Source: a virus
Strand: one strand, 5' to 3'
Virus record (IMG/VR): IMGVR_UViG_3300027969_000110
Coordinates: 1 to 61,106 of that record
DNA: 61,106 bases
Shown: piece after piece, positions 41,309-48,796 of the stretch
Layout: each line of letters begins with the position of its first letter
Position numbering within the stretch: the stretch's first letter is position 1
Made by a program: the position numbers and the translations under genes
Notes under the pieces: model-generated
What the model was told of the DNA's origin: nothing
Databases searched by the model: none
Seen by the model: the letters and a program-made list of their open reading frames with translations, nothing else

Positions 41309-41701
41309 ATGCCTTTTATGACCATGGAACACGAGAATGATCCGGCAGAACTCTTGCGGAAGCAGGCCGGTGACATTTCATCAGTTGAAGTGTTCAACAA
41401 TCAGCTTTTGGTGGCAGTGTATGTACGCCCCCAGAAGACCAAGAGTGGTCTGTATTTGACCGACAAGACGACTGAAGAAGACAAGTATCAGTCCAAAGTT
41501 GGTCTGGTCCTGAAGATGGGCGCGTCTGCTTTCCATGACACGACTGGCGAGTGGTTTAGCGATGTTGAGATTAATGAGGGTGATTGGATTGTCTTTCGCC
41601 CCTCTGAAGGTTGGAGCATCACTGTCAACGGCCAACTGTGCCGGATGATTGATGACATCAACGTAAAGGGTCGGGTCGATCAACCTGACCGTGTATGGTA
41701 A
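41309..41701 (+). CDS. GroES-like cochaperonin, 130 aa
   Basis: The beta-barrel pattern of Cpn10 is visible: QLLVAVYVRPQKTKSGLYLT at the dimer of strands and mobile-loop region, KVGLVLKMGASAF, then EGDWIVFRPSEGWSITVNGQ and LCRMIDDINVKGRV. Its start (VEVFNNQLLV) corresponds to the GroES N-terminal strand. In T4 the phage cochaperonin gp31 replaces GroES for capsid folding. Here the gene lies directly before scaffold and capsid, as that role predicts. ATG 41309 follows GGGGG. Confidence 0.75.
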   Translation: MPFMTMEHENDPAELLRKQAGDISSVEVFNNQLLVAVYVRPQKTKSGLYLTDKTTEEDKYQSKVGLVLKMGASAFHDTTGEWFSDVEINEGDWIVFRPSEGWSITVNGQLCRMIDDINVKGRVDQPDRVW

Positions 41702-41713
41702 CAGGAGGATAAT

Positions 41714-42622
41714 ATGAGTGAAGTTGAAGAGCAGATTGAGTTTCCGCTTGATGATACCGCTGTCAAACCGGAACCCGATAAGGAAGAGCCTGTACTTGAG
41801 ATAGTGAATGAAGCCGCCCCGGTTGAGGCTGCCAAAAATCCGTCTCATGATGCAGAAGAGGCCCTGAAAAATCTCAGGAAGCGGCTTGAGAAGGAAAGGG
41901 AAGCCCGGAAGGAAGCCGAATCTCAGGCCAGACAGTCTGCGGAACAGGCCCGTCAGGCTTCGATGGAGGTGCAGGATAGCCGCTTGCATCTTGTTGGTGG
42001 CGCAATCGAAACGCTCAAGCGCGACGATGATATTTTGACCGCCCATCTTCGTAATGCCATGGAGACTGGCGATTACGATAAGGCGGCTGAGATCAATCGG
42101 ACGCTTGCCAGCAATGCCAGCAAGTTGTCTGAGCTTGAGCGTGGCTATAATGATCTTCGTAATGCTCCAACGCCGCCGCCTATCCAGCAAGCGCCAAAGG
42201 AAATGACCGTTGACGATGTAATTCAACAGGTTACACCCCGGTCTGCTGAGTGGCTACGCGCCAATAAGCAGCATCTGCCAGACACTCGCAGCCTGCGAAT
42301 CATGGGTCGCGCCCATGACGATGCGGTTGATCTTGGGATTATCCCTGAATCGGATCAGTATTTCCGATTTATAGAGAGCCGTGTCGGCATTACCTCCAAG
42401 CCTGCCTCCTACGAGAGTGATGATGCCATGTCAGGTGCTGCCAAAGTGACAAAAAACCGGCAATCGCCTCCGTCTGCGCCTGTTTCGCGCCAGCCGGTTG
42501 ATACCCCAAACCGTCCGGGGACCATCCGACTGACCGCAGAGCAAGTTGAAGCCGCAAAGATCAGTGGTGTCACTCCGCAGGAGTACTACAAGCTGATGAT
42601 GCAAGAACGTAACCGGAATTAA
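41714..42622 (+). CDS. Scaffold-like protein, 302 aa
   Basis: The protein is acidic at the start (EPDKEEPVLEIVNEAAPVEA), forms a long coiled-coil (LKNLRKRLEKEREARKEAES) and has a Pro-rich linker and C-terminal helix (LTAEQVEAAKISGVTPQEYY). This, between cochaperonin and capsid genes, is the usual design of scaffolding proteins. The identity is inferred from composition and place. Confidence 0.72.
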   Translation: MSEVEEQIEFPLDDTAVKPEPDKEEPVLEIVNEAAPVEAAKNPSHDAEEALKNLRKRLEKEREARKEAESQARQSAEQARQASMEVQDSRLHLVGGAIETLKRDDDILTAHLRNAMETGDYDKAAEINRTLASNASKLSELERGYNDLRNAPTPPPIQQAPKEMTVDDVIQQVTPRSAEWLRANKQHLPDTRSLRIMGRAHDDAVDLGIIPESDQYFRFIESRVGITSKPASYESDDAMSGAAKVTKNRQSPPSAPVSRQPVDTPNRPGTIRLTAEQVEAAKISGVTPQEYYKLMMQERNRN

Positions 42623-42630
42623 GGAGTAAT

Positions 42631-43254
42631 ATGATGACTGAGACCGCAGCACGACGCCGTGGACGCCCGCCCCGCCCTATGGCGCAGGCAAAACCCAACG
42701 ATTTCCCCAATTCGGATGAGCCGATCATGGAAACCGCTGAAATTGCAGGGGTTGTAGCCAATGATCGACCTTCTATGAGGCCGACAATGCGCGCAGAAGA
42801 CCCCCGAGTTGCCGCCGCCCGCCGTGCGGCTGAAATTCGCGGCCATTTGGGCGATATTGACACCGGAATTGATGAATTTCGGGCTCCCAAAGCTCCCGAT
42901 GGTTGGGAATACGAGTGGAAGCGCAAGACCGTGCTTGGTCAGGAAGACCCTGCTTATCAGGTTCAACTGGCGCGTATGGGCTGGGAATCTGTCCCGACTG
43001 CCGCCCATCCTGAAGAAATGCCCGGTCGTGGCAACCATCCCGTTATTGAGCGTAAGGGCATGGCATTGATGATGCGCCCTGCGGTCATTTCTGAGGAAGC
43101 CCGCTCGATTGACAAGCAACGCGCCAAAGATCAGGTGCGCGCTAAGGAACAGCAGCTTAATGCGGCTCCTGACGGTCAGTTTGAGCGTAATGACCCGCGC
43201 GTTAAGGCGAATATCAAGAAGGGATACTCGCCAATTGCAGTGCCAAACGACTAA
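42631..43254 (+). CDS. Conserved capsid-region protein, 207 aa
   Basis: A basic start (RRRGRPPRPMAQAKPNDFPN) is followed by APDGWEYEWKRKTVLGQEDP, YQVQLARMGWESVP and ERKGMALMMRPAVI. These patterns recur in P22-like environmental phages next to scaffold and capsid genes. Probably a head-associated protein; its precise role is unknown. Confidence 0.68.
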   Translation: MMTETAARRRGRPPRPMAQAKPNDFPNSDEPIMETAEIAGVVANDRPSMRPTMRAEDPRVAAARRAAEIRGHLGDIDTGIDEFRAPKAPDGWEYEWKRKTVLGQEDPAYQVQLARMGWESVPTAAHPEEMPGRGNHPVIERKGMALMMRPAVISEEARSIDKQRAKDQVRAKEQQLNAAPDGQFERNDPRVKANIKKGYSPIAVPND

Positions 43255-43276
43255 TTGGCATGACATTTTGACATTT

Positions 43277-43305
43277 AGGGGCTGCTGTCATGGCGGCCCC
43301 TTTAC
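43277..43305 (+). terminator. Terminator before the capsid genes
   Basis: AGGGGC (43277-43282) pairs with GCCCCT (43296-43301) around TGCTGTCATGGCG and is followed by a T-rich run TTTACATTTTTAATTT. It would isolate the high-level capsid transcript from the scaffold operon. Confidence 0.68.
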
Positions 43306-43355
43306 ATTTTTAATTTATGTGGGTATTTTGTTGCCACGGTCTTGATGGCCTCTTT

Positions 43356-43409
43356 CCCCCGGCGCGGAAAGTAAAAATCCCCCCGGTCTCCTAACTCCCC
43401 CGGCGCGGA
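43356..43409 (+). repeat. 13-bp direct repeat CCCCCGGCGCGGA
   Basis: Two identical copies start at 43356 and 43397 in the leader of the capsid-decoration gene, 41 bases apart. They precede AAAGGAGG and ATG 43442. They might be a regulatory or transcription-start element of the capsid operon. Confidence 0.6.
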
Positions 43410-43441
43410 GTGATGGGACTTCCTGAAAAGGAGGCACCGTC

Positions 43442-44026
43442 ATGGCGAATAGCAATACGCCTTTCGGTTTTAGTCAGTACTCTGGTACGGGTTCTGCCCC
43501 TACCTATGAGCAGGTGACAGGCATTGTCGCCTATAACGCTTCGAACATCTTTAGCGGTGATCCCGTAGAGCCTCTGGCTGATGGCACGCTCCAGCGTGGC
43601 GATGGCACAACCGGCGCTGAAGGCATTGCTGGCATTTTTGTCGGCTGTCAGTACCTTTCTGTTTCGCAGAAGCGTACCGTCTGGTCCAACTGGTGGCCGG
43701 GCAGCGATGTCGCTTCTGCGAATGTCGTGACGGCGTACATTGTCAATGATCCGAATGCCAAGTGGCTGGTGCAGACTGACAGTTCCGGTCTGGCTCAGAC
43801 CGCTGTTGGTGGCACCATTGGCTACAACACCGGCACTGGCAATACTGCCAGCGGTCTCTCTGGCGCGTATGTCACGGGTCTTGGCCCGGCGACTGCTACC
43901 CTTCCCTTCCGTGTTGTAAGTCTCGTTGTTGATCCGCCCGGTTCTGCCGGTACGGAAGCGGGTGCCTACAACCGGGTTATCGTGTCGTTCAATAACGTAA
44001 CGACCCGTAATCTCACTGGCATCTAA
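43442..44026 (+). CDS. Capsid decoration/minor head protein, 194 aa
   Basis: The pattern MANSNTPFGFSQYSGTGSAP with GDPVEPLADGTLQRGDGTTG and the beta-rich end is common directly upstream of major capsid genes, where it is a head decoration or minor capsid protein. A strong AAAAGGAGG site precedes the ATG. High-level expression is suggested by that ribosome site. Confidence 0.75.
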   Translation: MANSNTPFGFSQYSGTGSAPTYEQVTGIVAYNASNIFSGDPVEPLADGTLQRGDGTTGAEGIAGIFVGCQYLSVSQKRTVWSNWWPGSDVASANVVTAYIVNDPNAKWLVQTDSSGLAQTAVGGTIGYNTGTGNTASGLSGAYVTGLGPATATLPFRVVSLVVDPPGSAGTEAGAYNRVIVSFNNVTTRNLTGI

Positions 44027-44039
44027 GGAGTAAGGACCA

Positions 44040-44954
44040 ATGGCTGTCAATCTCTCAGCGATTAAAGACCTTCTCCTCCCCGGCCTCCGTGGGGTTGAAG
44101 GCAAGTACGAGATGATCCCGTCTCAGTACGACAAGATTTTCACGAAGCATGATTCCAAGATGGCGCTTGAGCGCACTGCGGAAATGCGCTTCTTGGGTCT
44201 TGCCCAGTTGAAGACTGAAGGCGGTCAGACCGCTTTCGACAACGGCGCTGGCGAGCGTTATGTGTACAATCAGGAGCATACTGAGATTGCTCTTGGCTAT
44301 GCCATCACCCGCAAAGCCATCGACGACAACCTCTACAAGACCCAGTTTGCGCCCAGCAATCTTGGCCTTATTGAGTCCTTCCAGCAGACGAAGGAAATCT
44401 ATGGCGCGAACGTCCTGAACACTGCCACGACCTACAATGCGTCGATTGGTGGTGACGGTCAGGCCCTTTGCTCCGCTTCCCATCCCATTGATGGCGGCAC
44501 GGTTTCCAACATTCCGACGACCCCGGTCGATCTGAATGAGTCCACCCTGCTGAACGGCATGATCTCGATCAGGACGAACTTTAAGGACCAAGCCGGTCTG
44601 AAAGTGTTCGCCCGTGGTCGCAAGCTTGTTGTCCCCGCGCAGCTTGAGCCCGTCGCTATTCGTCTGACGAAGACGGAACTGCGTCCGGGTACTGCGGACA
44701 ATGATGTTAATGCGATCATGATGACCGCTGGTGGTCTTCCTGAGTCGTATCTGGTCAACGACTTCCTCACCTCCCCCTATGCTTGGTTCCTGCTGACCAA
44801 CATCGACGGGCTCTCCTACATGGAGAGAGTGAAGTTTGAAACCGATATGCAGGTAGATTTTGTTACAGATAATCTGCTTGTGAAGGGTTACGAGAGATAT
44901 TCGTTCGCCTACTACAATTGGAGGAGTATCTGGGGAAGCTTCCCAACCTCTTGA
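44040..44954 (+). CDS. Major capsid protein, 304 aa
   Basis: The sequence shows HK97-fold landmarks of the Mu gpT-like type: GYAITRKAIDDNLYKTQFAP, GLIESFQQTKEIYGANVLN, the ALCSASHPIDGGTVSN loop, ARGRKLVVPAQLEPVAIRL and the C-terminal SYMERVKFETDMQVDF. Length and genome order (decoration protein, capsid) agree. The stop codon lies in the loop of the terminator hairpin that follows. Confidence 0.92.
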   Translation: MAVNLSAIKDLLLPGLRGVEGKYEMIPSQYDKIFTKHDSKMALERTAEMRFLGLAQLKTEGGQTAFDNGAGERYVYNQEHTEIALGYAITRKAIDDNLYKTQFAPSNLGLIESFQQTKEIYGANVLNTATTYNASIGGDGQALCSASHPIDGGTVSNIPTTPVDLNESTLLNGMISIRTNFKDQAGLKVFARGRKLVVPAQLEPVAIRLTKTELRPGTADNDVNAIMMTAGGLPESYLVNDFLTSPYAWFLLTNIDGLSYMERVKFETDMQVDFVTDNLLVKGYERYSFAYYNWRSIWGSFPTS

Positions 44955-44969
44955 TTTGGTTGGGTTTTT
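44942..44969 (+). terminator. Strong terminator over the capsid stop codon
   Basis: CCCAACC (44942-44948) pairs with GGTTGGG (44958-44964) around TCTTGATTT and is followed by TTTTT. The TGA stop at 44952-44954 is in the loop. Confidence 0.82.
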
Positions 44970-44988
44970 CGTCCTTAGAACGCTACAA

Positions 44989-45018
44989 TTGACAAAAATT
45001 AATCTTCCGGTGTATGGT
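44989..45018 (+). promoter_or_regulatory. Promoter of the homing endonuclease gene
   Basis: TTGACA (44989-44994) and TATGGT (45013-45018) with an 18-base spacer form a sigma-70-like promoter between the capsid terminator and the endonuclease start. The TGGTT-CAA-AACCA inverted repeat at 45015-45027 overlaps the -10 box and could be an operator. Confidence 0.6.
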
Positions 45019-45043
45019 TCAAAACCAACATCGGGAGATTAAA

Positions 45044-45754
45044 ATGAAGGGCAAAGCTAAGGTTCCAAGTCTAACACACCAGCAAGTTCGGGATGCTTTG
45101 GACTACAATCCTGCTACCGGGGTGTTTGTGTGGAAGATCAGCCCGGCAAAGAATGTAAAATCTGGAACCACTGCTGGCGGAAATAGCAAAGGCAATGGCT
45201 ATCGCTATATCCGGCTTAGTGGGGAAGAGATTACTGAATGTCGAATGGCTTGGTTTTATATGACGGGGCAATGGCCGGAGCGAAGGGTTCGGTTCAAGAA
45301 CGGCGATAAATCAGATTGTCGTTTTAAAAATCTAACTCTTTTTAATGGTCTTGCTGGTGAATTTGACCATAAGACACGAGAGGGCCGCAGGGCTTATCAA
45401 AATGCTTATCGGGCAATGACACCAAACCAGCAGAAAGCTCGTGCTTTACGCGATAGCTTTGATCTTTCGCTTGATAAATACAACAAAATGTTTGAGGCCC
45501 AACATGGCAAATGCGCTATCTGTAACCAGCCAGAAACGCAGATGCGTAAAGGAAGGCTAAAAACATTAGCTGTCGATCATAACCACAAAAGTGGTGCAAT
45601 TCGGGGCTTGTTGTGTTTTGATTGCAATACAGGCATTGGAAAGCTAAAGGATGATCCTCAAATCCTCCGGCTGGCTGCCCAATATCTGGACTTTCATTCT
45701 AGGCACCTAAACCATCTGACCGGCCTAGCGGACGCTGCACAGACAGATGGTTGA
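45044..45754 (+). CDS. Homing endonuclease: degenerate HNH_3 plus endonuclease VII fusion, 236 aa
   Basis: The first half matches an HNH_3 homing domain (LDYNPATGVFVWKI, RMAWFYMTGQWPERRV), but the usual DHINGD motif reads RFKNGDKSDCRFKNL, so the catalytic His is missing. The C-terminal half is an intact recombination endonuclease VII-type domain: CAICNQPE...LAVDHNHKSGAIRGLLCFDCNTGIG. ATG 45044 follows GGGAG. The gene has its own promoter and sits after the capsid terminator, consistent with a mobile insertion. Confidence 0.82.
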   Translation: MKGKAKVPSLTHQQVRDALDYNPATGVFVWKISPAKNVKSGTTAGGNSKGNGYRYIRLSGEEITECRMAWFYMTGQWPERRVRFKNGDKSDCRFKNLTLFNGLAGEFDHKTREGRRAYQNAYRAMTPNQQKARALRDSFDLSLDKYNKMFEAQHGKCAICNQPETQMRKGRLKTLAVDHNHKSGAIRGLLCFDCNTGIGKLKDDPQILRLAAQYLDFHSRHLNHLTGLADAAQTDG

Positions 45755-45772
45755 CTCGTGCAGGAGGTTCCT

Positions 45773-46219
45773 ATGGGAACAAGCACTTTTACCGGCCCCC
45801 TGAAGGCTGGCGATGTTATCGACACGACTGGCACTACGCCGGGTACTGTCTCGAATGTGGGCTTCGTTGCAATGGCACAGACTGCGGCTATCACGCAGGC
45901 TGGCTCGGCTACGGCGTATAAAACCGACATCTGCATTCCGGCCTACAGCCATATCTTGAACATCCAGTTCTTGAACTCGACTGCTTGGGCTGCAACGAAC
46001 ACCGTTAGCGTTGGCACTAGTGCGACCGCTACTGAACTGGTTGCTAGTGTGGCTATGACTCAGGGTCAGGTTTCGGCTAACCCCGGAGCGGACGCAACTC
46101 GTGTCGCCAACTGGTCAAATGTCGGCGCTAACGATGTGATCATCTATGTCCTGTCCACCAACGCTGGTGCAGGCGTCGGTGACATCGTTGTTCGTTACAT
46201 CCAAGCTGAAAACGCTTAA
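45773..46219 (+). CDS. Virion structural protein, 148 aa
   Basis: The sequence (GTSTFTGPLKAGDVIDTTGT, FVAMAQTAAITQAGSATAYK, and HILNIQFLNSTAWAATNTVS) is a beta-rich structural type common downstream of capsid genes. CAGGAGG precedes ATG 45773; the frame extends to GTG 45758. Probably a head or head-tail protein. Confidence 0.66.
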   Translation: MGTSTFTGPLKAGDVIDTTGTTPGTVSNVGFVAMAQTAAITQAGSATAYKTDICIPAYSHILNIQFLNSTAWAATNTVSVGTSATATELVASVAMTQGQVSANPGADATRVANWSNVGANDVIIYVLSTNAGAGVGDIVVRYIQAENA

Positions 46220-46240
46220 TCAGAGCCATAGGAGGTTCAC

Positions 46241-46540
46241 ATGAAAGGTCGCATTGCTCGTAAGGATGGCGGTCCTGCTAAGGGCGTCAACGAAATGGCT
46301 CAGGATTCTTCTAAGAAGAACATGCGCTATACCTATCAGTCCAACGTCAACGATGAAGCTGAAGAGCGGAAGCGTGGCGGTAAAGCTGTCGGTAAGGTTA
46401 AGGGCGAAAAGGGTAAGGCTGACATGGGTCGCGCCCCCCGCAAGTCTGGTGGCCGCACTGGTTCGAACATGAACCCGCTGTCGTCTGCCGCGAAGGGGAC
46501 GAATGCCCCCGGTCGTGACACTTCTGGCAGCCTGTCGTAA
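46241..46540 (+). CDS. Small basic Gly/Lys-rich protein, 99 aa
   Basis: ATG 46241 follows AGGAGG. The protein contains EERKRGGKAVGKVKGEKGKA and APRKSGGRTGSNMNPLSSAA, related in style to the larger Gly-rich repeat protein at 39354. It is lysine-rich and probably disordered. A virion DNA-associated role is possible. Function unknown. Confidence 0.62.
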   Translation: MKGRIARKDGGPAKGVNEMAQDSSKKNMRYTYQSNVNDEAEERKRGGKAVGKVKGEKGKADMGRAPRKSGGRTGSNMNPLSSAAKGTNAPGRDTSGSLS

Positions 46541-46567
46541 TCATCCTCCCTGATTACTGGTTGCGGA

Positions 46568-46590
46568 CGGGGGCTTCATGCCCCCGTTTT
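46568..46590 (+). terminator. Intrinsic terminator
   Basis: CGGGGGC (46568-46574) pairs with GCCCCCG (46580-46586) around TTCAT and is followed by TTTT. It ends the capsid-region transcript. Confidence 0.82.
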
Positions 46591-46604
46591 CATAGGAGAG
46601 TGCT

Positions 46605-46844
46605 ATGTCTGGTGCTTGGACACGCAAAGAGGGCAAGAACCCTGAAGGTGGGCTTAATGAGAAGGGCCGGGCCTCTTTGAGGGCGCAGGGCCATGACATT
46701 AAGCGTCCACAGCCAGAAGGGGGGTCGCGAAAAGATTCATTTTGTAGTAGGATGACTGGCATGAAGCGGAAAATGACTGGTTCTGCCAAAGCTGCGGACC
46801 CTGATAGCCGCATCAACAAGTCACTTCGAAAGTGGGATTGCTGA
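46605..46844 (+). CDS. DUF6321-like protein, 79 aa
   Basis: The pattern AWTRKEGKNPEGGLNEKGRA and SFCSRMTGMKRKMTGSAKAA ending in SLRKWDC is a short conserved phage family I recall as DUF6321. It is basic with two conserved Cys. AGGAGAG precedes the ATG. It is almost always adjacent to the FWEKDAPK protein, as here. Role unknown. Confidence 0.78.
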   Translation: MSGAWTRKEGKNPEGGLNEKGRASLRAQGHDIKRPQPEGGSRKDSFCSRMTGMKRKMTGSAKAADPDSRINKSLRKWDC

Positions 46845-46845
46845 C

Positions 46846-47007
46846 ATGAGCAAGCCTTTCTGGGAGAAAGACGCGCCAAAAGATGCTAAAGAGAAGCATC
46901 TTGATCGCAAGCAGAAGCAATCTGCTAAGGCGATGGCTAGAGCTGCTGGACGGCCCTATCCAAATTTGGTTGATAATGCCGCTGCGGCTCGCACGAAAAG
47001 GAAGTGA
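46846..47007 (+). CDS. Small conserved FWEKDAPK protein, 53 aa
   Basis: It starts at ATG 46846, one base after the previous stop. The sequence MSKPFWEKDAPKDAKEKHLD then KAMARAAGRPYPNLVDNAAA is a recurrent short protein beside the DUF6321-like gene. It is too short for most gene callers, but the conservation supports it. Likely a virion component. Confidence 0.7.
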   Translation: MSKPFWEKDAPKDAKEKHLDRKQKQSAKAMARAAGRPYPNLVDNAAAARTKRK

Positions 47008-47008
47008 C

Positions 47009-47332
47009 ATGAAGCTCACGACAATCACAGCGTCTGGCGTTAGCCGCAGCAATGTCTGCGCCGTTGACGACTTTCAGGCCCCCTTCAATATCGGGATTGG
47101 CGCAAAACTCGTCTCTGGCGCGGCTACCTTTAACATCGAATACTCGTTCGATGATCCGATGGCAGATGGCTACACGGCGGCGGGTGCAACTTGGTACGTT
47201 GCTACGGGCTTTTCCGGTGTCAGCGCCTCTACTGGTGGCGCGTTTACCATTCCGTGTAAGGCGATCTCGATCAACATTACCGCTAGTGCCGGTACTGTCA
47301 CGGCTACGATCATCCAAGCTGGGCCTGTCTAA
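47009..47332 (+). CDS. Structural protein, 107 aa
   Basis: The sequence LTTITASGVSRSNVCAVDDF, QAPFNIGIGAKLVSGAATFN, IEYSFDDPM and FTIPCKAISINITASAGTVT is a beta-sandwich type common in podoviral head-tail regions. ATG 47009 lies directly after the previous stop. The stop overlaps the next start (TAATG). Confidence 0.7.
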   Translation: MKLTTITASGVSRSNVCAVDDFQAPFNIGIGAKLVSGAATFNIEYSFDDPMADGYTAAGATWYVATGFSGVSASTGGAFTIPCKAISINITASAGTVTATIIQAGPV

Positions 47333-48051
47333 TGGCGACCTCTAACACCTATGCGTTCAACCCCGGTTTAGGCGAGCTTACGCTCTATGCCTACAACCTG
47401 ATTGGTGTCCGCAATACCGCCGTGCTTCAGGAGCATATGGAGGCCGCTCGTATGGCTTCTAACATGCTCTTGGCGCGTTGGTCTAATCAGGGTGTTAACT
47501 TGTGGGCGGTTGATCTCGTTGAGACAACGCTTGTGACGGGCCAATCGACGTACCCGGTGGACGGAAATACCGTAGCAATTCTCGATGCTTACGTGACAAA
47601 TGACCAGACCGGCGAGAACATCGACCGCATCATCTTGCCGGTAAGCCGCACTGAATATGCCAGCTATCCCAATAAGGAACAGCAGGGCTTTCCTACGGTC
47701 TACTGGTTTGACAGGCTGATCAGCGCATCGCGTTCGACTGGTTCAGCGGGTCCGTCCGTGACACTTTGGCCCGTGCCGAATGTGGACAATGGCCCTTCGA
47801 CGCTGAAATACTATCGTGTTCGGCAAATTCAGGATTCGGCGCTTCAAAACGGCCAAACCGTTGAAATCCCTTACCTTTGGCTGGAAGCGTTTGCGTATGC
47901 ACTTGCCCTTCGTCTTGCTCAGATATGGAATCCTAATGCTATCCCGCTCATTAAGCCGATGGCAGATGAGTCGTATCAGATCGCGGCGGATCAGAACATT
48001 GAGACTGCCCAGCAATACATCAGCCCCATGATCAGCGGGTACTTCCGATAA
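47332..48051 (+). CDS. Head-tail adaptor, P22 gp4-like, 239 aa
   Basis: The N-terminus FNPGLGELTLYAYNLIGVRN, then HMEAARMASNMLLARWSNQG, VNLWAVDLVETTLVTGQSTY, and the strands TVAILDAYVTNDQTGENIDR are those of the adaptor that sits below the portal in P22-like short-tailed phages. The C-terminal helix (YQIAADQNIETAQQYISPMI) is also typical. It probably stabilises packaged DNA and forms the first tail ring. Confidence 0.78.
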   Translation: MATSNTYAFNPGLGELTLYAYNLIGVRNTAVLQEHMEAARMASNMLLARWSNQGVNLWAVDLVETTLVTGQSTYPVDGNTVAILDAYVTNDQTGENIDRIILPVSRTEYASYPNKEQQGFPTVYWFDRLISASRSTGSAGPSVTLWPVPNVDNGPSTLKYYRVRQIQDSALQNGQTVEIPYLWLEAFAYALALRLAQIWNPNAIPLIKPMADESYQIAADQNIETAQQYISPMISGYFR

Positions 48052-48061
48052 GGGGACATAG

Positions 48062-48796
48062 ATGGGGTACGCATCACGGTCAGGACGCGCCAGAACAGAC
48101 GCCCGCAACCCGCGAGCTTTTGCCGTCTGCGACCGTTGCGCCATCTGGTACAACCATAACCAGCTTACTTGGCAGTATGACTGGGCTGGCGCGTCTCTTG
48201 TCAACAAACGCATCTTGGTCTGCAATACGTGCTATGACACGCCTCAAGAGCAACTTCGTGCCATTATCGTGCCTGCCGATCCCGTCCCGATTGTGAACCC
48301 GCGCGTTGAGCCATACGCTTGGGACGAGATCGACCGCCGTCAGGTGTCTGGTTATGACACAACGAGCCAAGTGACTGGTATCCCGGTTCAGGCTGGCCCC
48401 TCTCGCGCGACGACTATCAATAGCACTGTGCCGGATGGCATTCGTGTCACGCAGCAGACTGGCGAAGCTCCGGGCGGCAAGAACCAACTGCCCGGCACCG
48501 ACCCAAATGCCGTGACATTCAGAAATGTTGTCTCTGTCACGAACAATGGCATTGGGGTAATTCGGATCACGGTTAGCCTGACTTCAGGGTTCATCACCGG
48601 CCAGCGTGTCATCATTCAGGAAGTTGCTGGCGTCACCAATGCCAATGGGCGTTGGACGATCACGGTCATCAACCCGCAGCAGTTTGACCTTCAGAACTCC
48701 AGTTTCGCTGGCGCGTACACCAGCGGCGGATATGTTATAAATGATCCAAGCTTGCCTTATGGGTTCGATCAAATCCCGCGCACTGGACCTCTCTGA
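48062..48796 (+). CDS. Conserved structural protein with zinc pairs, 244 aa
   Basis: The N-terminus ([40 protein letters not shown]) has CxxC...CxxC, a likely structural zinc site. [20 protein letters not shown] follows. The C-terminal half is a beta-sandwich ([20 protein letters not shown]). This family is widespread in podovirus-like genomes between adaptor and fibre genes. The role is not established. Confidence 0.72.
   Translation: MGYASRSGRARTDARNPRAFAVCDRCAIWYNHNQLTWQYDWAGASLVNKRILVCNTCYDTPQEQLRAIIVPADPVPIVNPRVEPYAWDEIDRRQVSGYDTTSQVTGIPVQAGPSRATTINSTVPDGIRVTQQTGEAPGGKNQLPGTDPNAVTFRNVVSVTNNGIGVIRITVSLTSGFITGQRVIIQEVAGVTNANGRWTITVINPQQFDLQNSSFAGAYTSGGYVINDPSLPYGFDQIPRTGPL

Noticed and set aside
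37001-47900. GGCGCG-containing near matches (TGGCGCGG, GGGCGCGT, TCGCGCCA) as extra copies of the octamer
   Set aside because: They differ at one base and occur at a frequency more compatible with GC-rich codons; only exact matches were counted.
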